Of a DNA stretch of 64,000 nt, positions 10,373-23,024 are shown piece by piece. The position numbers were made by a program, and so were the translations under genes. Source of the DNA: Puccinia triticina (taxonomy: Eukaryota; Basidiomycota; Pucciniomycetes; Pucciniales; Pucciniaceae); contig NC_070563.1 of the NCBI RefSeq assembly GCF_026914185.1, positions 3,803,001 to 3,867,000 of the forward strand, written 5' to 3'. The notes under the pieces were generated by a model, which worked only from the letters and a program-made list of their open reading frames with translations, searched no databases and was not told the origin of the DNA. Each line of letters starts with the position of its first letter. The stretch's first letter is position 1.

Positions 10373-11559
10373 ATTATTCATCATCACCTTTGTCTCTCTC
10401 ATGTTTTCATGTTTTATTTTTTTTCCTTTTTTTCCTCTTTATGTTGTTTGTTTTCTTATCATTCCTTGTCCCAGTTCTCCTCCATGTCCCCCATGCAATG
10501 CAGTGCGTGGTACCCAGGCGGTACCACATTCTGCTGCAGATATAACCCGCGGATTTGATCCGCTCCGCGCAAGGCTAACCGAGCCACCGCACCCCCCAAA
10601 GGTGAATGCGACGGACCGGTCAGCCACGTGGAGACCACCGCTCGAGGTGTCGCTGCCTCGTGGGCTCGACCAACCCGTCGTGATCACGGGTTTTCCTCAG
10701 TGGAATTGCCGTCGGTGGTGAGGTGGGGCCGGCGTGGACCCGACCATCCCGTCGGTGCCACGAGAAATCCACGGAGAGCCAAAAGCCCACGTGGATACCT
10801 CGCCGTGCCCAGTTGGTGGAGACCCCGTGAACGTGTGGACCAACAGCCGCTGGTCCGACCTCGCGCGCGGCTACCACGTGGAGTCCTCGTGGAATCCGCG
10901 TGGTTTCCCCGTGGATGGACTCCCCGGGTGTATTGGAGCGGGGACGCCGTCCCGCAGGGACCCTCCGAAGGCCTACACCACGGGTGCAGTCTGACGTCGA
11001 TCCGACGTCGCAATTTGCGTGAGCGCCCACCTTTCCGACGCCGCGCTAAGCCAACGTGGAATTGACGTTGGGAGGCAAACCGTCGGACGCGTCGGCATGA
11101 TCCCGGCGTCTGAAGGGGTAGTCGGATGGCTTCCGGCGTCGAACTGAGCAGTCGGTTCAATGCCGACGACAAGTGTGATGTGTACCCGACCTTTCGGGCG
11201 GGTGGGTTGTACTGGCCCCGACGGCAGCGATGGCAGCCAATCCCATCCTCATCAAGCAAAACGGACCACCACCTGCAGCAGTCGAACTCACTATCTGAAG
11301 CATTGGGAAGGTCACATCACATGAACCGCAGTGCAGACACCGCTGTACCAACTACACCTTGGACGTACGCCTGTACAATGGTTTAAATCGCACTCTAACC
11401 CCTTACCGAGCAAATCCTTCCTGAAATTTGTGGTAAAGTTAAACCAGCTGGTTTATTTTTTATTTTTATTTTTTCTTTCTGTGTATAATCTGCCGATACT
11501 CTTGCAGATCATTTTGGTATAGGTCAAGGGTCCCTTTTTTCAGGTAATTTCTTGACCTT

Positions 11560-11915
11560 GCCAACGGACAGGTCGGTCCGACTGAGCAGGAACCAGTCAG
11601 ATTGAGCTGTCTGAGGGCCTTGTCAGACAGGTCGGCTGGTTTACTCAGACCGCCGACTGGCTGACAACCTTTCGGGCGAGCCGACGCTCGTGCCCCACCC
11701 GTCGGGACTGTCGGCTCGATCCATGCGCCGGGCCGACCCTGATGACCAGCGCATCGGCATGGTCGGACTGACCTTCCCGTCGGCAAAAGTACTTTGGCGT
11801 CAATTTACCCCGGTCGGGCAGGTCAGGCTGACCCTTTGGCGTGTCCGACGTCGCGCCCGGTCGGCCTGACCATAATCCGACGCCGGGGCAAAAACGACGT
11901 TGGCACCGCTCAACA
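11560..11915. repeat. GTCGG/CCGAC-rich repeat block
   Basis: There are many short inverted words of the type GGTCGG...CCGACC and CTGACC...GGTCAG. A related block lies at 57590-57900 with GTCGGCCTGCTC, CCGACGCAATGCGTCGG and similar palindromes. Confidence 0.5.
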
Positions 11916-12074
11916 ACTGGAGCCGTAGTGTACCAGCTCGTTGCAAGCGGGTATCAAATTGACTGCGAGAGCAACGTCAGGTTGGATGAAGCAGACAAAC
12001 CTGCGGGGCCCTCTCGGGTAGGAGTCGGGCATGGCCGGCCAGTCCTGATCATTCAAGGGCCGTCTCGGCCGAAC

Positions 12075-12178
12075 TTAGTCAGTCCCTCTTCTGAGGGGCG
12101 GGCAGGCGCGAGCCTCCGAAGGACAGAGACCCTGCGGCCCTCCTCCAGAGAGGCTTTGTTAAGCTCGGTCTCGGCGGG
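12075..12178. repeat. Copy of the dispersed AAGTCCCTCC repeat
   Basis: AACTTAGTCAGTCCCTCTTC, then GCGAGCCTCCGAAGGACAGA and AGAGAGGCTTTGTTAAGCTC: the same end words as the copies at 33.4 and 39.7 kb. Confidence 0.6.
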
Positions 12179-12422
12179 TTCAGGCTTGCCCTTCGTCGGG
12201 CCTGGTCAAGCCTGTTCGGCGCTCTCCCTCCGGAGCCACGGGGTGTACCGTGTGTGCGGCCCGAGGTGTGCGTCACTGATGACGTATGTATTTATGATTT
12301 CGGGTGTTGACCGAGCAGATAACAACTGTTTTCTGCCTCTATCAAGATTCCAACACCTCCCAGTCCCACATAGTGGATCTGAAGTCGAATCAACCCTCTC
12401 GGAATCCTTATTCTCCAAGCTT

Positions 12423-13465
12423 ATGGACTCAGCGACTAGCTCCCCCAACGATGAATTGGAAGACCTTCACATGTAAGTGCTTTGGTGCAACATAGGAAAA
12501 CGCAATTCTCACTGAGCAATGTTTGTGAAGCAGATCCTCTCACCCGGTGCTGAAGCATAAGATGTCGAAACTCAGGGACAAAGAGACGCCTCCAGCCGAA
12601 TTTCGTTGAGTTAAATTAAATGTTGCTGTTGATTTTCAATCTGATCGATTGAATTATCCTTTTATGATGGATAGGAAAACTTCTGAAGGACATCTCCTTC
12701 ATAATGGCGGTCGAGGCTTCCCGCGATCTGGAGACGGAATCTGTCGAAGGTGTACGTCACATGACTGCATGAGATCGGCAAAACTTCCAACTGAGCCGGT
12801 ATCGTATGGTTTGAGTAAAAAGCTTCAATCTCCGATCGCTCCCTACACTGGTGTCGCCCTGGAAGCACGCATTGGCATTTCACCAATTCTTCGGGCTGGA
12901 ATTGGAATGACTGATGGTAAATGTAATTTTTTTAAATTCCATACATAGTCAACGATGCTACATTCTGAGACTAATTCGATTTGAATCTTGGTTAGCGTTT
13001 TTGGACATATTTCCAGAAGCATCTGTGTTCTACTTGGGCCTATTTCGTGATAAAACGTTACTCCAACCGGTCGAATACTACCAAAAGCTTCCCGCGGTGC
13101 CACAAGTTGATACAGTCTTTTTACTCGACCCTATTCTTGCAACAGGTCAAATACCGATTCTAAATGCCACAAACTCTGACAAAGGATAGCAAAAAGATCT
13201 GACTTTGACTCGATTTTGTCAAAAACCGCATCATTTAGGTGGTACCGCTATAGCAGCGTGCAACATGTTGGTCAATGCCGGAATTCCAATGGAACGCATC
13301 AAGTTGATCACGATTTTGGCCAGCATGCCAGGTCTCCAAGCGGTCATCAAGGACTGTCAAGGTCTTCAGATTTGGTGTGGATCAGTTGATCAAGAATTGA
13401 AAAATGGAATGATTGTTCCTGGCCTCGGTGATAGTGGCGATCGTTTGTTCAATACACTGGGCTAG
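12423..13465 (+). CDS. Uracil phosphoribosyltransferase (bacterial upp-type)
   Basis: Six exons (12423-12472, 12534-12604, 12675-12751, 12796-12916, 12996-13145, 13239-13465) give 231 codons plus stop with all phases consistent. The enzyme makes UMP from uracil and PRPP in pyrimidine salvage in the cytosol. Visible family hallmarks are HPVLKHKMSKLRDKETP at the N-terminus, SPILRAGIGMTD, the PRPP-binding loop LLDPILATGGTAIAA, and the uracil-binding C-terminus MIVPGLGDSGDRLFNTLG. The HP.L.HK...LRD opening and the length are closer to the E. coli Upp type than to yeast Fur1 as recalled. The start is the first in-frame ATG, giving 24 residues before the conserved block. Exon 4 is preceded by a 44-nt intron, short but with GTACGT...GAG ends. 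All active-site segments look intact. This enzyme activates fluoropyrimidines in fungi generally. Confidence 0.92.
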
Positions 13466-14306
13466 TTAGGTCGTGCTTATCAAATTATTCCTTACATTGT
13501 TTTTTCTTATCCATCACCGTTTTGATGCGGTTAGCGCGTATTCTTCAGCTCGATTAATTTACAACAACATGTATCACCCAGACTCTAGATCCAAGTATGT
13601 ATCCATATCTCAAATGTTTCATGTGATTTGACGTCACGCCTATTTGTAAAATTGCTATCCCGAGTTAAACAGGTGGCGTTGCCCGACATTTTGTCACTCA
13701 ACGACCTCGCTTAGATACGAAGATCAATCTAATCTTGGATTATATTGGCTAAATCGGCCTTATGGTCACTATGAAGGTGACAATGTTGAGTGCTAGCCAA
13801 TCACCTGTTGGATCAATTAAGTTGAGCATGAAGACATCGCATGTCAACTTCGATCAACCAATACCTGACTTCTTGCCAATTGGATGCACAAGTCTTAAAT
13901 CTTTTCCTAGTTCTGCCGCTTGAAAAAAATTGGCAGAGGATTGGGTTGGATTCATCACCAGTTTGAATTTCAAAAACAACAAATACTGCCATCCCCTCTA
14001 CGTGTCAATACCAGCAAATGTCTCACAACATCAATTTCCTTTATCCTTGTCCCTCCAATTACTTGTTTCACGAACAAGCTGGGGTCCTTGGTTTCTTCAT
14101 CCACTCATGAAGTGACATATTCGAACCCCAGAATACCATCAGGCGCCGCGGGACGTCTGTCTCATACAACTTCATTCAGCTTACACAGACCGTCCGAAAT
14201 GAGGAAAATTTGCACACAAAACCATCCAAAAGATAAGCAACTAACTTCAAAAAAAAGGTAGATGTTCCAATCATAATCATCTGCAGCGTGCCAAGGTAAA
14301 AACATT

Positions 14307-14307
<1 letters not shown>
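13466..14307. other. Intergenic region downstream of the UPRT gene
   Basis: No supported gene. Short ORFs near 13920-14260 lack family features or codon continuity across introns. Confidence 0.5.

Positions 14308-14388
<81 letters not shown>
14308..14388 (-). tRNA. tRNA-Ser(GCT)
   Basis: The minus-strand sequence begins GACACTATGTCCGAGTGG and pairs with the 3' TGGTGTC to give a 7-bp acceptor stem (one G-T) with discriminator G. The anticodon arm is CCGCC-CTGCTAA-GGCGG, anticodon GCT. The T arm is GCGAG-TTCGAAT-CTCGT. The long variable arm between the anticodon and T arms is the class II feature of serine tRNAs. No intron. Confidence 0.93.
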
Positions 14389-14392
<4 letters not shown>

Positions 14393-15839
14393 GATGACCG
14401 ACTGTTTTAGACAGGCGGATATAGAACCCGTTAATATACTGAGGAGTGTCGTTCCAAGGTGATCGAACCCTTTGATCAGTATGTTTGAGGTCCAGAAGTG
14501 CCAGAGCACTTGCGATAATGGCAGCATGTAGACTAGTAATCATGATACGAATGATAAGAGAGCAGTACGTCTGTACGCCGTTGCTTGATGAGAGATTGCG
14601 CGTTGCTCAGATTTTGTACACAAATCCCAGCCGATGATCGATGTTGGATCTCGGATCGCCTTGGCCAGACCCGCCAAGGCTTTCAATGGAGTTAGCTGGA
14701 GTATTTTGTGTGGTACGATCTGGGGCGTTGATGAGAAGTAGGTGAAGTTTTGTGTGGCCGATGTCGTATGGTCAAATCAAGTCGTGTGAGGAGCTGTATC
14801 GGAGTCACACGGAGGGGTGGTTTTGAATTATTGTACGTCGATTGATGATGATGATGGTTGTTTGATCGTCGCCTCGTTGTGGTCACCTCTGGCTCCTTCT
14901 GGCTCCCGTTCGGTGCCGCGACCCGCCCGTGATGACGATGCCGATGACGATGAACGATCTTCGACCGCCCTTCTCCGCGAGCTCAGCGACTCGCCGGGAC
15001 CAGTGATTGTCTGCCTGAATTTACATAAGCTTATCAAGATGCAACTTTCTGAGTTTTCTTTTCTCTTCACATCCACACCGATTCATGCACCATGACATGC
15101 GGATAGATAATCCCTGCTCGTTCGGCTTGCTCATAACGCCACGTTGAAGATGGCCTGTCTGCTTACATGTGGACATCATGCTTTGCGACGTGATTGTGGT
15201 TTTGAATTTTCGATGGTTCATCGGAGTGATGCTCTTTTGGAGTCCTTCGATTGTGTTTCGTTCAAGTGGGCTAGTCTGATGAGATGTATGAAGGTGTTCT
15301 TGATGAGGATGGCAATGTTTCGTCGGCTGGCCAAGTCATAAAGGGCTGTGTCCAGAGGTGCTTGGCTTGAGTCGAATGTGCTGTTAATAATCTTTAGGTT
15401 CGGCTTACATAAACCCAGCCACCTGTGGAGGTGGTGTCAGTTGTGTCCTCCTCTCCCTTGACCTCTCTCTGTCCTTCCTCTGCTCCACTGCACCCTCAAC
15501 AACCCACAACAGCATCCACCCACCCTTTCTCTCTCTCCATCACCGAGTCCCTCGACCGATTCAAACTCATTCGGTCCGATCCACGTCGTTTGTTATTCTT
15601 ATTCCTGTTGTTGTTGTTGTCGCTTGCCTTTCTCTCAGCCCAGACCAACCATCCATCGATCCCATATCCCACACACAAACCAGCCACTACATAGTGGGTT
15701 TGAGATTTACATAAACCAACACTCCTACGCGCAGCATCCAAACCTACTCTCAAAACTCAGCCCAACTCAAGCACTCTGAGCCCGATCACCGTCAAACGCA
15801 TCCCAAGAAACCCTCGATTATCACGAGCTCAATTCCATC
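14389..15839. other. Intergenic region upstream of the myosin gene
   Basis: A coherent minus-strand frame lies at about 15215-15390 (segments NSTFDSSQAPLDTALYDLAS and RNIAILIKNTFIHLIRLAHL) and could be an exon of a divergently transcribed gene, but no start or further exons were assigned. 14828-15076 has Ser-rich low-complexity frames. 15480-15560 is CT-rich and may belong to the myosin promoter. Confidence 0.35.
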
Positions 15840-18800
15840 ATGGAACTGACAGTCTCGTTAGACTCCTATACGAAGGGTCAGTCGATCAAATAGAGAGAAA
15901 AAAAAAACAAAGAAAACTGTATCATCTCAGAGTGTTGACCAAATATCATTTGATTCTTTCCCCTTTGGAAAATATATAGGTACCAGAGCGTGGTTTCCAG
16001 ATAAAGTATGAAGATTTGAGCCAGCTTATCTTCTCAAAATCGAAAACTCTACATTGAAAAAGATTGGAGATCGATGCTAAATTCGATCAATCGTTCTCTT
16101 CCGTTCGCTATGTCCCCTAGGATGAAGGTTGGCTTAGTGCCGAGTTACAAGAAAAGGACATCTCGGCCAATGGATCGATCAAACTACTGTTCATAGACGA
16201 CAACGGTAAAGTAAATAAAACCCTCCCAGGATTTCCCCTTTGTCGAACCCTTTCCATGGCGAAATATTGAGCTTAGATGTTGTTTTTCTACTGGTCAATT
16301 TTCTAGGAAAGACAAGTCACAACAACCACCGACCAGGTCCAAAAAACAAGAGGTGCAGATCTGCCACCTCTGAGGAACCCTCCACTTCTCGAAGCAACCG
16401 AAGATTTGACAAACTTGTCCTACCTAAATGAACCGGCGGGTCAGTCTGTTTTCCGTCGTGCTTGTTAATCTTGGTTTAGGTTTGTTGAACGCTTGTTAGG
16501 CTGACATGCTTCTCGATCTCATCTATCCAGTTCTGCATACTATCCGGACACGTTACACGACGGCCCGTCAGATTTATACCTATTCTGGAATCGTACTCGT
16601 TGCCGTCAATCCGTTTATTGCTGTCCCGCTCTATTCATCCGATATCGTTCAAGCATATGCTGGAAGGAAGAAAGGAGAATTGGAGCCACATCTTTTCGCT
16701 ATCGCTGAGGATGCGTATCGATGTATGATTCGTGATCGACGCGACCAAACTGTTATTGTCTCCGGCGAGTCCGGTGCGGGGAAAACGGTTTCAGCAAAAT
16801 ATATTATGAGATATTTTGCCACGGTCGATGATCCCGATCGGCCTGGGAAAAAGAAGGTGACCTGGTGCTTTCTGTAGACTGAGTTTCACAAGTGGGATTG
16901 ACCTTGCAAGTATCTGATCCATTGTTTTCTTCCCAATCCCCAGGGTGCAGAGGGATCGGGTATGACAGAGGTTGAAGAACAAATTCTAGCCACAAATCCA
17001 ATCATGGAAGCTTTCGGGAATGCCAAGACCACTCGAAATGACAACTCGTCCCGATTCGGAAAGTACATCGAAATCCTTTTTGACAACGAGCAAAATATTG
17101 TGGGAGCAAAGATTCGAACGTATCTGCTGGAGCGATCACGTCTAGTTTACCAGCCTGAAACCGAACGAAACTACCACATCTTTTATCAGCTGATTGCTGG
17201 CACACCACAAGCGGAGCGAAAACAGCTTGGTCTAGACTCGATCAGCAAGTTCCATTATCTTAACCAGGGTGGACCGAGTGCGGAAAAGATTGCTAGTGTC
17301 GATGATAAGAAAGAATTCGGATTGACTCAAGAAGCCCTCAGTACAGTCGGTATTGGGATGACGCAGCAATGGGCCATCTTCAAGCTATTGGCCGCCTTGC
17401 TTCATCTTGGAAACATCGAAATCAATGCTGCCCGGACAGATGCCTCGCTGAACGACGATGATCCCAGTCTGGTTCTAGCATGTAATTTGCTTGAGATCGA
17501 ACTTGGCGAATTCAAAAAATGGACCATCAAAAAGCAAATCATCACTCGGTCCGAAAAGATCGTCACCTCCTTGAGCGCCGCCGCTGCGATCAGTGTACGA
17601 GATTCCGTGGCAAAATACATCTACAGCAGTCTCTTCGAATGGCTTGTCTCTGTCGTTAATGGAAGTTTGTACAACACCGATCTCGATGATAAGGTGGCCA
17701 GTTTTATCGGTGTGCTCGATATTTACGGATTCGAATTCTTCAAGACCAAGTAAGTTATTGTGTTCTGAACTGCCAATCCTAGTCGAAGATAACTGATGTG
17801 ACAACCTCTTACCGAACCTCCGCAGTTCCTTCGAACAATTCTGCATTAATTACACCAATGAGAAATTGCAAGCCGAATTCAACGCGCACGTGTTTAAGCT
17901 AGAGCAGGAAGAATACATCAGCGAGAAGATTGACTGGAAGTTTATCGAGTTCTCTGACAATCAACCTACCATTGACTTGATTGAAGGCAAGCTCGGTATT
18001 TTATCTCTGCTAGACGAGGAATCCAGGCTACCATCCGGATCAGATTCGACTTTTGTCCAAAAACTCTACACCCAACTCTCCAAGCCAGAACACGCCAAAG
18101 TGTTCAAAAAGCCAAAGTTCGGCACATCCGCTTTTACGATCGCCCATTATGCGCTTGATGTGACTTACGAGGGAGAGGGATTCTTGGAAAAGAATAAGGA
18201 TTCTGTCCCAGATGAACACTTGACGCTCCTATTTGCAACCCACAATTCGTTCTTGAAGGATATACTCGAAAAAGCTCAGGAGATCCGTAACACTCCCAAT
18301 GGCCAAGCTACGATCGTCAACAGGTCAACCATGGCTGCTTCGGACACCGCCACCTCGCCGATGTCGCCCACGGCTTCGAGCAAACGCACGAGTCTTTTTG
18401 ATGGGCCAGCATCGTCGATCGTCTCAAAGCGCACTAGTGTTGCAACTGCCATCAGCGGTGGCGCTTCCCCTCGCGCTTCAGGTCCTGTCAAGCGTGTAAT
18501 GGGTGGTGCGGCTGGCCCTGGTGGAGCAACTAAGAAGCCGACGCTGGGTTCGATTTTCAAACAATCACTCATCGCACTAATGGAAACAATTGATTCCACA
18601 AACGCCCATTATATTCGTTGCATCAAGCCCAATGAGGCCAAGAGGGCTTGGGAATTTGATCCTCCGATGGTCTTAGGTCAACTTCGTGCTTGCGGTGTGT
18701 TGGAAACCATCAAAATCAGTGCGGCTGGATATCCGACACGCTGGACATTTGTCGACTTTGCTGAACGGTCAGTTAATGAAGGTTCTGTTCGACTACCAAG

Positions 18801-21800
18801 ATTGGTAGACAACTGACTAACTTAGCTGTATTAATCTGCGTACGTAGGTACTACATGCTGATAAAATCAGATCAGTGGAAGAATGATGTCAAGGATGTCT
18901 GTCTGAGCATTCTGAAGAGCACGATCAAAGAAGAGAATAAGTATCAATTAGGTTTGACTAAGTTATTCTTCCGAGCGGGGATGTTGGCATACTTGGAACA
19001 AGTCCGAGGTGATAGGATCAATTTCTTAGTCACTCTGATGCAAAAGAACTTCTTGAGAGCATTTCATCAAACCAGATACCGTCGAATAAGGACGACCATC
19101 TTAGGCATTCAATGTCTTGTTCGAAGGAAGATTGCTGTTCAAAAGAAGGAGCGTGCCCGAGAAGAAAGGGCGGCGCTGATGATCCAGAAGGTCATTCGAG
19201 CGTTTTTGGGCAGACAAAACTTCTTGAGGACTCGGAGTTTCGTTGTCCAATTACAGAGCCGTCAGTTTTATTCATTGAATAATTATGTCATCTTTTGATC
19301 CATTTTGGTGAGAGGGATTAAAATAAATGTCCTCTTGCTGTTGGCAGGCATACGTGGTGGCAAGATTCGGTCGACTTTCGGTCATCAAAAGACTTTTGTT
19401 TCCGCCTCCAGACTTCAGGCGTTATTCCGGACCATCCTGTGTAAACGGAAGTATAAGGTTGAGATCAGAAAAGTGGTATTAATCCAATCTCTCCAACGGA
19501 AACGAATGGCCCGACGGGAACTTTTAGCTTTGAAACAAGAGGCTAAATCAGTTGTTCATTTCAAAGAAGTCTCATACAAGCTGGAAAACAAGGTGGTCGA
19601 GCTCACTCAAACCTTACAAAAACGCACTCAAGAGAACAAGTCCTTGCAATCCAAATTGAACGAGCTGCAAACCCAATTGGAGAGCTGGATGTCCAAATAT
19701 GACGAAATTGATCGTCAAACCAAGGACTTGAAGACCCAGGTCGATAAACCTACTGTCGATCTACCCGAGTTCGAAGCGCTGGGCGAGGAGAAGAAGAAGG
19801 CTGAATCCCAGTTGGCCGAATCTTTGCGAAAGGTTTGTCTTTTGTTCCTCTGTTTATTTGACATTCCATGTATGAAGTACTGACGTTTGCCAATTTAGAT
19901 TGCTGAGCAAGACAAGCATATCACCAAGCTTACAATAGAATTCGAGAAGCAATCGAAGGAAATGGAGGAACGGCAGAAGCTCTTAGATAGTATGACTGTC
20001 AACGGCAGTGGCAACGATGCAGCCACAGTGTCTGGAATGAGACAGGAGTTGCTGAGTTTGCGGGAACAGCTCAGTCGGGCATTGAACACTCAGAAGGCGA
20101 TTCCTCGAAGTGATACCGCTTTCCACATGTCGACTGGCCAGGGTCACCAAGCCAACAACCATTCGGGTGGTCCGGCCCCACTCAACATGAGCATCACTGG
20201 ATCGCCTTCTTCACTGAGCCAGGCAAAGAGGAAACTCCGACGACACAGCGCTGATGATTTGGGACCAGAGGTCCTACCGGTGGTACCCACAACTTCGAGC
20301 GGACTGGCAATCCCCGCCAACCGATTCGACAATCCTCGAGCGGTTTCGGTCGCGTATGCTCAAACGCTCAACGTCCACCCCGAAGATCAATTGGAGGATC
20401 CGTCGGAGATCGTCATGCGACTGTTGGAAGATGAAGAGCCATTGGACGAGGACGTCTTGGTCGGTCTAATCAAGACTTTGAAAATCCCGATTCCTTCAAT
20501 ACAAAACCCGCCTAGCGCCAAAGAAGTATTGTTTCCAGCTCATCTCATCAGCTTGGTGACCAACGAAATGTGGAAGTACGGCCTGATGAGAGAAAGTGAA
20601 CGTTTCTTGGCCAACGTCATGCAGACCATCCAGCAACACGTTATGGTAAGCAAAGTTTTCGAACGAGAACTACGTTTTTTTAGAGAGAGCTGACCGAAAT
20701 CCTCCATCTAATGCGACTTCATGTAGGGTTTCCAAGGAGAAGAAGCAATCGTGCCGGGTATCTTCTGGTTGTCGAATGTACATGAAGTCTTATCGTTTGT
20801 GTGTATAGCAGAAAGTGATATTCTACAAGGCATTGGACCGGGAGTGGATGGAGCTGGACGAGACTTCGACTGGGATGACTACGAAAGACTGGTGACGATC
20901 GTCAAACATGATCTAGATTCATTGGAATACAACATCTATCACACATGGATGCAAGAGACGAAGAAGAAACTGCACAAGATGGTTGTCCCCGCCTTGATCG
21001 AATCTCAATCGCTGCCCGGATTTGTGACGAACGATAGCGGCGGGAGATTGTTCAACAGGTTATTGTCGGGTAACAATCAACCCGCTTATAACATGGAGGA
21101 TATCTTGAACCTCTTGAATAAAGTTTGGAAATCGTTGAAGTCCTATTACGTTGAGCAATCCGTCATCCAACAAGTGGTTACCGAATTGCTCAAGTTGATC
21201 GGCGTAACTTCTTTCAACGATCTCCTGATGAGAAGGAACTTTTGCTCTTGGAAGCGAGCCATGCAAATTCAATACAACATTACCCGATTGGAGGAATGGT
21301 GCAAATCGTAAGAACTCCTCTCTGTATGTCGGCTTTTTCTCCCCTCGTTTACTGATTCACATGGTGGCACCGACTTGGCAACCCAACATAGACGCGAGAT
21401 GCCTGAAGGTACCTTACAGTTAGAACATCTCATGCAGGCAACGAAGTTGTTGCAATTGAAGAAAGCAACGATTTCGGATATTGATACTTGCTATGACGTC
21501 TGCTGTAGGTCAAGTTTTCCTCGTGATCTATTCCTAGAAATCACAGATGACGCCGGATGTAAGCGGCTAATGTCATGTTTTTTTTTTTTTTTTTGCACAA
21601 AGGGATGTTGACTCCCTCGCAGATCCAGAAGTTAATATTGCAGTATCATGTGGCTGATTATGAGGTAAGTCTGGCCGACCGCTGCTTCATTTGTATCCGA
21701 TCCAAATTGACTTATCCATTGATCAATCAAACGAAAAACCGCAGAATCCGATCGCGCCTGAGATATTGAAGGCTGTCGCCTCAAGAGTGATGCCGAATGA

Positions 21801-22060
21801 CAAGAACGACCATCTGATGTTACCACCTGAAGTCGAAGAAGCAGGCCCGTACGAGGTGCCTTTGCCGCGCGAAGTCATGTCCCTTGATACGTATTGTCCT
21901 GCTTGTAAGTCACCTCTCCTTTTCCGCTCTTCTGATCCATGTCGAGAATAAACAGTGACTCAAATAATCGCGCTTACATCGGGTCGGATCTCCTTTTTTT
22001 ATTTTCTTTGTAGGGTTGAATGTACCCCACATACGCCGATTGACCTCGGTCGTCACTTGA
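15840..22060 (+). CDS. MYO2: Class V myosin heavy chain
   Basis: Fifteen exons were traced with consistent phases: 15840-15876, 15980-16005, 16121-16210, 16307-16439, 16531-16856, 16944-17749, 17826-18767, 18848-19260, 19348-19832, 19899-20645, 20727-21307, 21392-21504, 21603-21664, 21745-21904 and 22014-22060, giving 1655 aa. This actin motor moves secretory vesicles and organelles toward growing tips. The N-terminal SH3-like segment ([17 protein letters not shown]) leads into the motor with [18 protein letters not shown]-loop GESGAGKT, switch [10 protein letters not shown], switch II DIYGFE and the actin-binding HYIRCIKPN. The neck has several IQ-like segments ([21 protein letters not shown]). 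A coiled coil ([20 protein letters not shown]) follows, then a globular DIL tail ([27 protein letters not shown]) ending [11 protein letters not shown]. Loop 2, between about 18300 and 18540, is enlarged and Ser/Gly/Ala-rich. The gene symbol follows the fungal orthologue name. Confidence 0.95.
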
Positions 22061-22604
22061 GAACCTGTCCTGCGATATACACCCTCGATCATCATCATGG
22101 CGATATGACTCCTTCCTCCGCCTTTTTGTTCCGTCTATTTTTTCTTTTCTTTAATTATTATGTCGTTTTCGAGAATTACAACTGCGAGATTGATTTCTTT
22201 GATACAATTTACAAAGGATTTCTCTATACGTGTAAATCTTTCTTCATACATATTTATATATAGTTATAAGTGCATGTGTATGGGTGTGTGCTTGATTGTT
22301 GGAGATTAGAACAAGCAGTTGGATGAATGAAGACCCACTTTTTTCTCTCTTTCCTGTCTCTTATATTCACACATACGTATACGTTCTAGACTTCCATTAT
22401 CCTCTCCTATCAGCTTTTCCTTCCCCTTCACGTTTTTATTCTTAGCAAGTTCGTAGTTAATTGATCATCCCAATCATCTTGTTCTTTTATTTATCTACTC
22501 TTCCCCTCTTCATGATCTCTTTCTTCTGATACATTTTACGCAAATACTTCATTTTAAAAAAGTCTTGCTTGTCTCCACGTTAAGCAGAGAGGGTTCTGGG
22601 TAGT

Positions 22605-22850
22605 ACGCGTGACGGCGAAATTAACGAGCTCGCGCGGAGGCCCGCTTCGTGTATTCCGCCCGAAGTCTCGCGGAACTTGGTTGTTCATCTTGACGGCTTT
22701 TCCGACGAGCTAGCAAAGCCTCCTCCGGGCTTAACTAAGAAAACACTGGCCATGTTGGCAGGGTCCCTGCAGGACGGCGCCTCCCCTCCACAAAGAGGGA
22801 CTTGGTTGAGTTAGAAAGCCTCTCTGGAGCAGGGTAGCGCTTCCCGTCTC
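22605..22850. repeat. Copy of the dispersed GC-rich repeat
   Basis: CTCCGGGCTTAACTAAG, then GGCAGGGTCCCTGCAGG and AGAGGGACTTGGTTGAGTTA followed by AAGCCTCTCTGGAG: the same end words as at 12.1 and 37.2 kb. Confidence 0.55.
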
Positions 22851-23012
22851 GTTGACACCTGAAAGATAAACTTTTTATTATTTTAATGCCAAAAATGAGG
22901 TTTCACCACGATTTCAGTTGAGCTCGCCGTGTTTATCGCGCTCGATTGTGACGCAAACTCACAGGGCGGACTCTCCTGAAAACCGCGCAGGCTGCGGGGA
23001 CTTAAAAGCAAT

Positions 23013-23024
23013 TGGTATTAGAGC
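23013..23024 (+). promoter_or_regulatory. Possible retrotransposon primer-binding site
   Basis: TGGTATTAGAGC differs by one base from TGGTATCAGAGC, the initiator-Met tRNA primer site used by many Ty1/copia elements, and follows a segment ending in CA. No complete element was found around it. Confidence 0.35.

Larger units (their letters stand above)
10373..12422. other. GC-rich, repeat-filled intergenic region
   Basis: 10.5-11.1 kb is rich in GTGGA/TCCAC and CGTGG words. 11.56-11.92 kb is a GTCGG/CCGAC-rich block (GGTCGGACTGACC-like), similar to 57.6-57.9 kb. 12.07-12.18 kb carries the dispersed AAGTCCCTC/GGACAGAGACC repeat. Long open frames on both strands follow from high GC and are not called. 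Confidence 0.55.

Noticed and set aside
10620..11259. Minus-strand ORFs up to 191 codons
   Set aside because: Arg/Gly/Pro-rich frames on both strands in GC-rich repeats; same artefact.
11841..12476. 211-codon plus ORF ending in the first exon of the UPRT gene
   Set aside because: Only its last 17 codons (from the ATG at 12423) fit the UPRT family. The upstream part is GTCGG-rich repeat sequence.
15425..15753. ORFs on both strands just upstream of the myosin start
   Set aside because: CT-rich promoter/leader sequence with Ser/Leu low-complexity translation.
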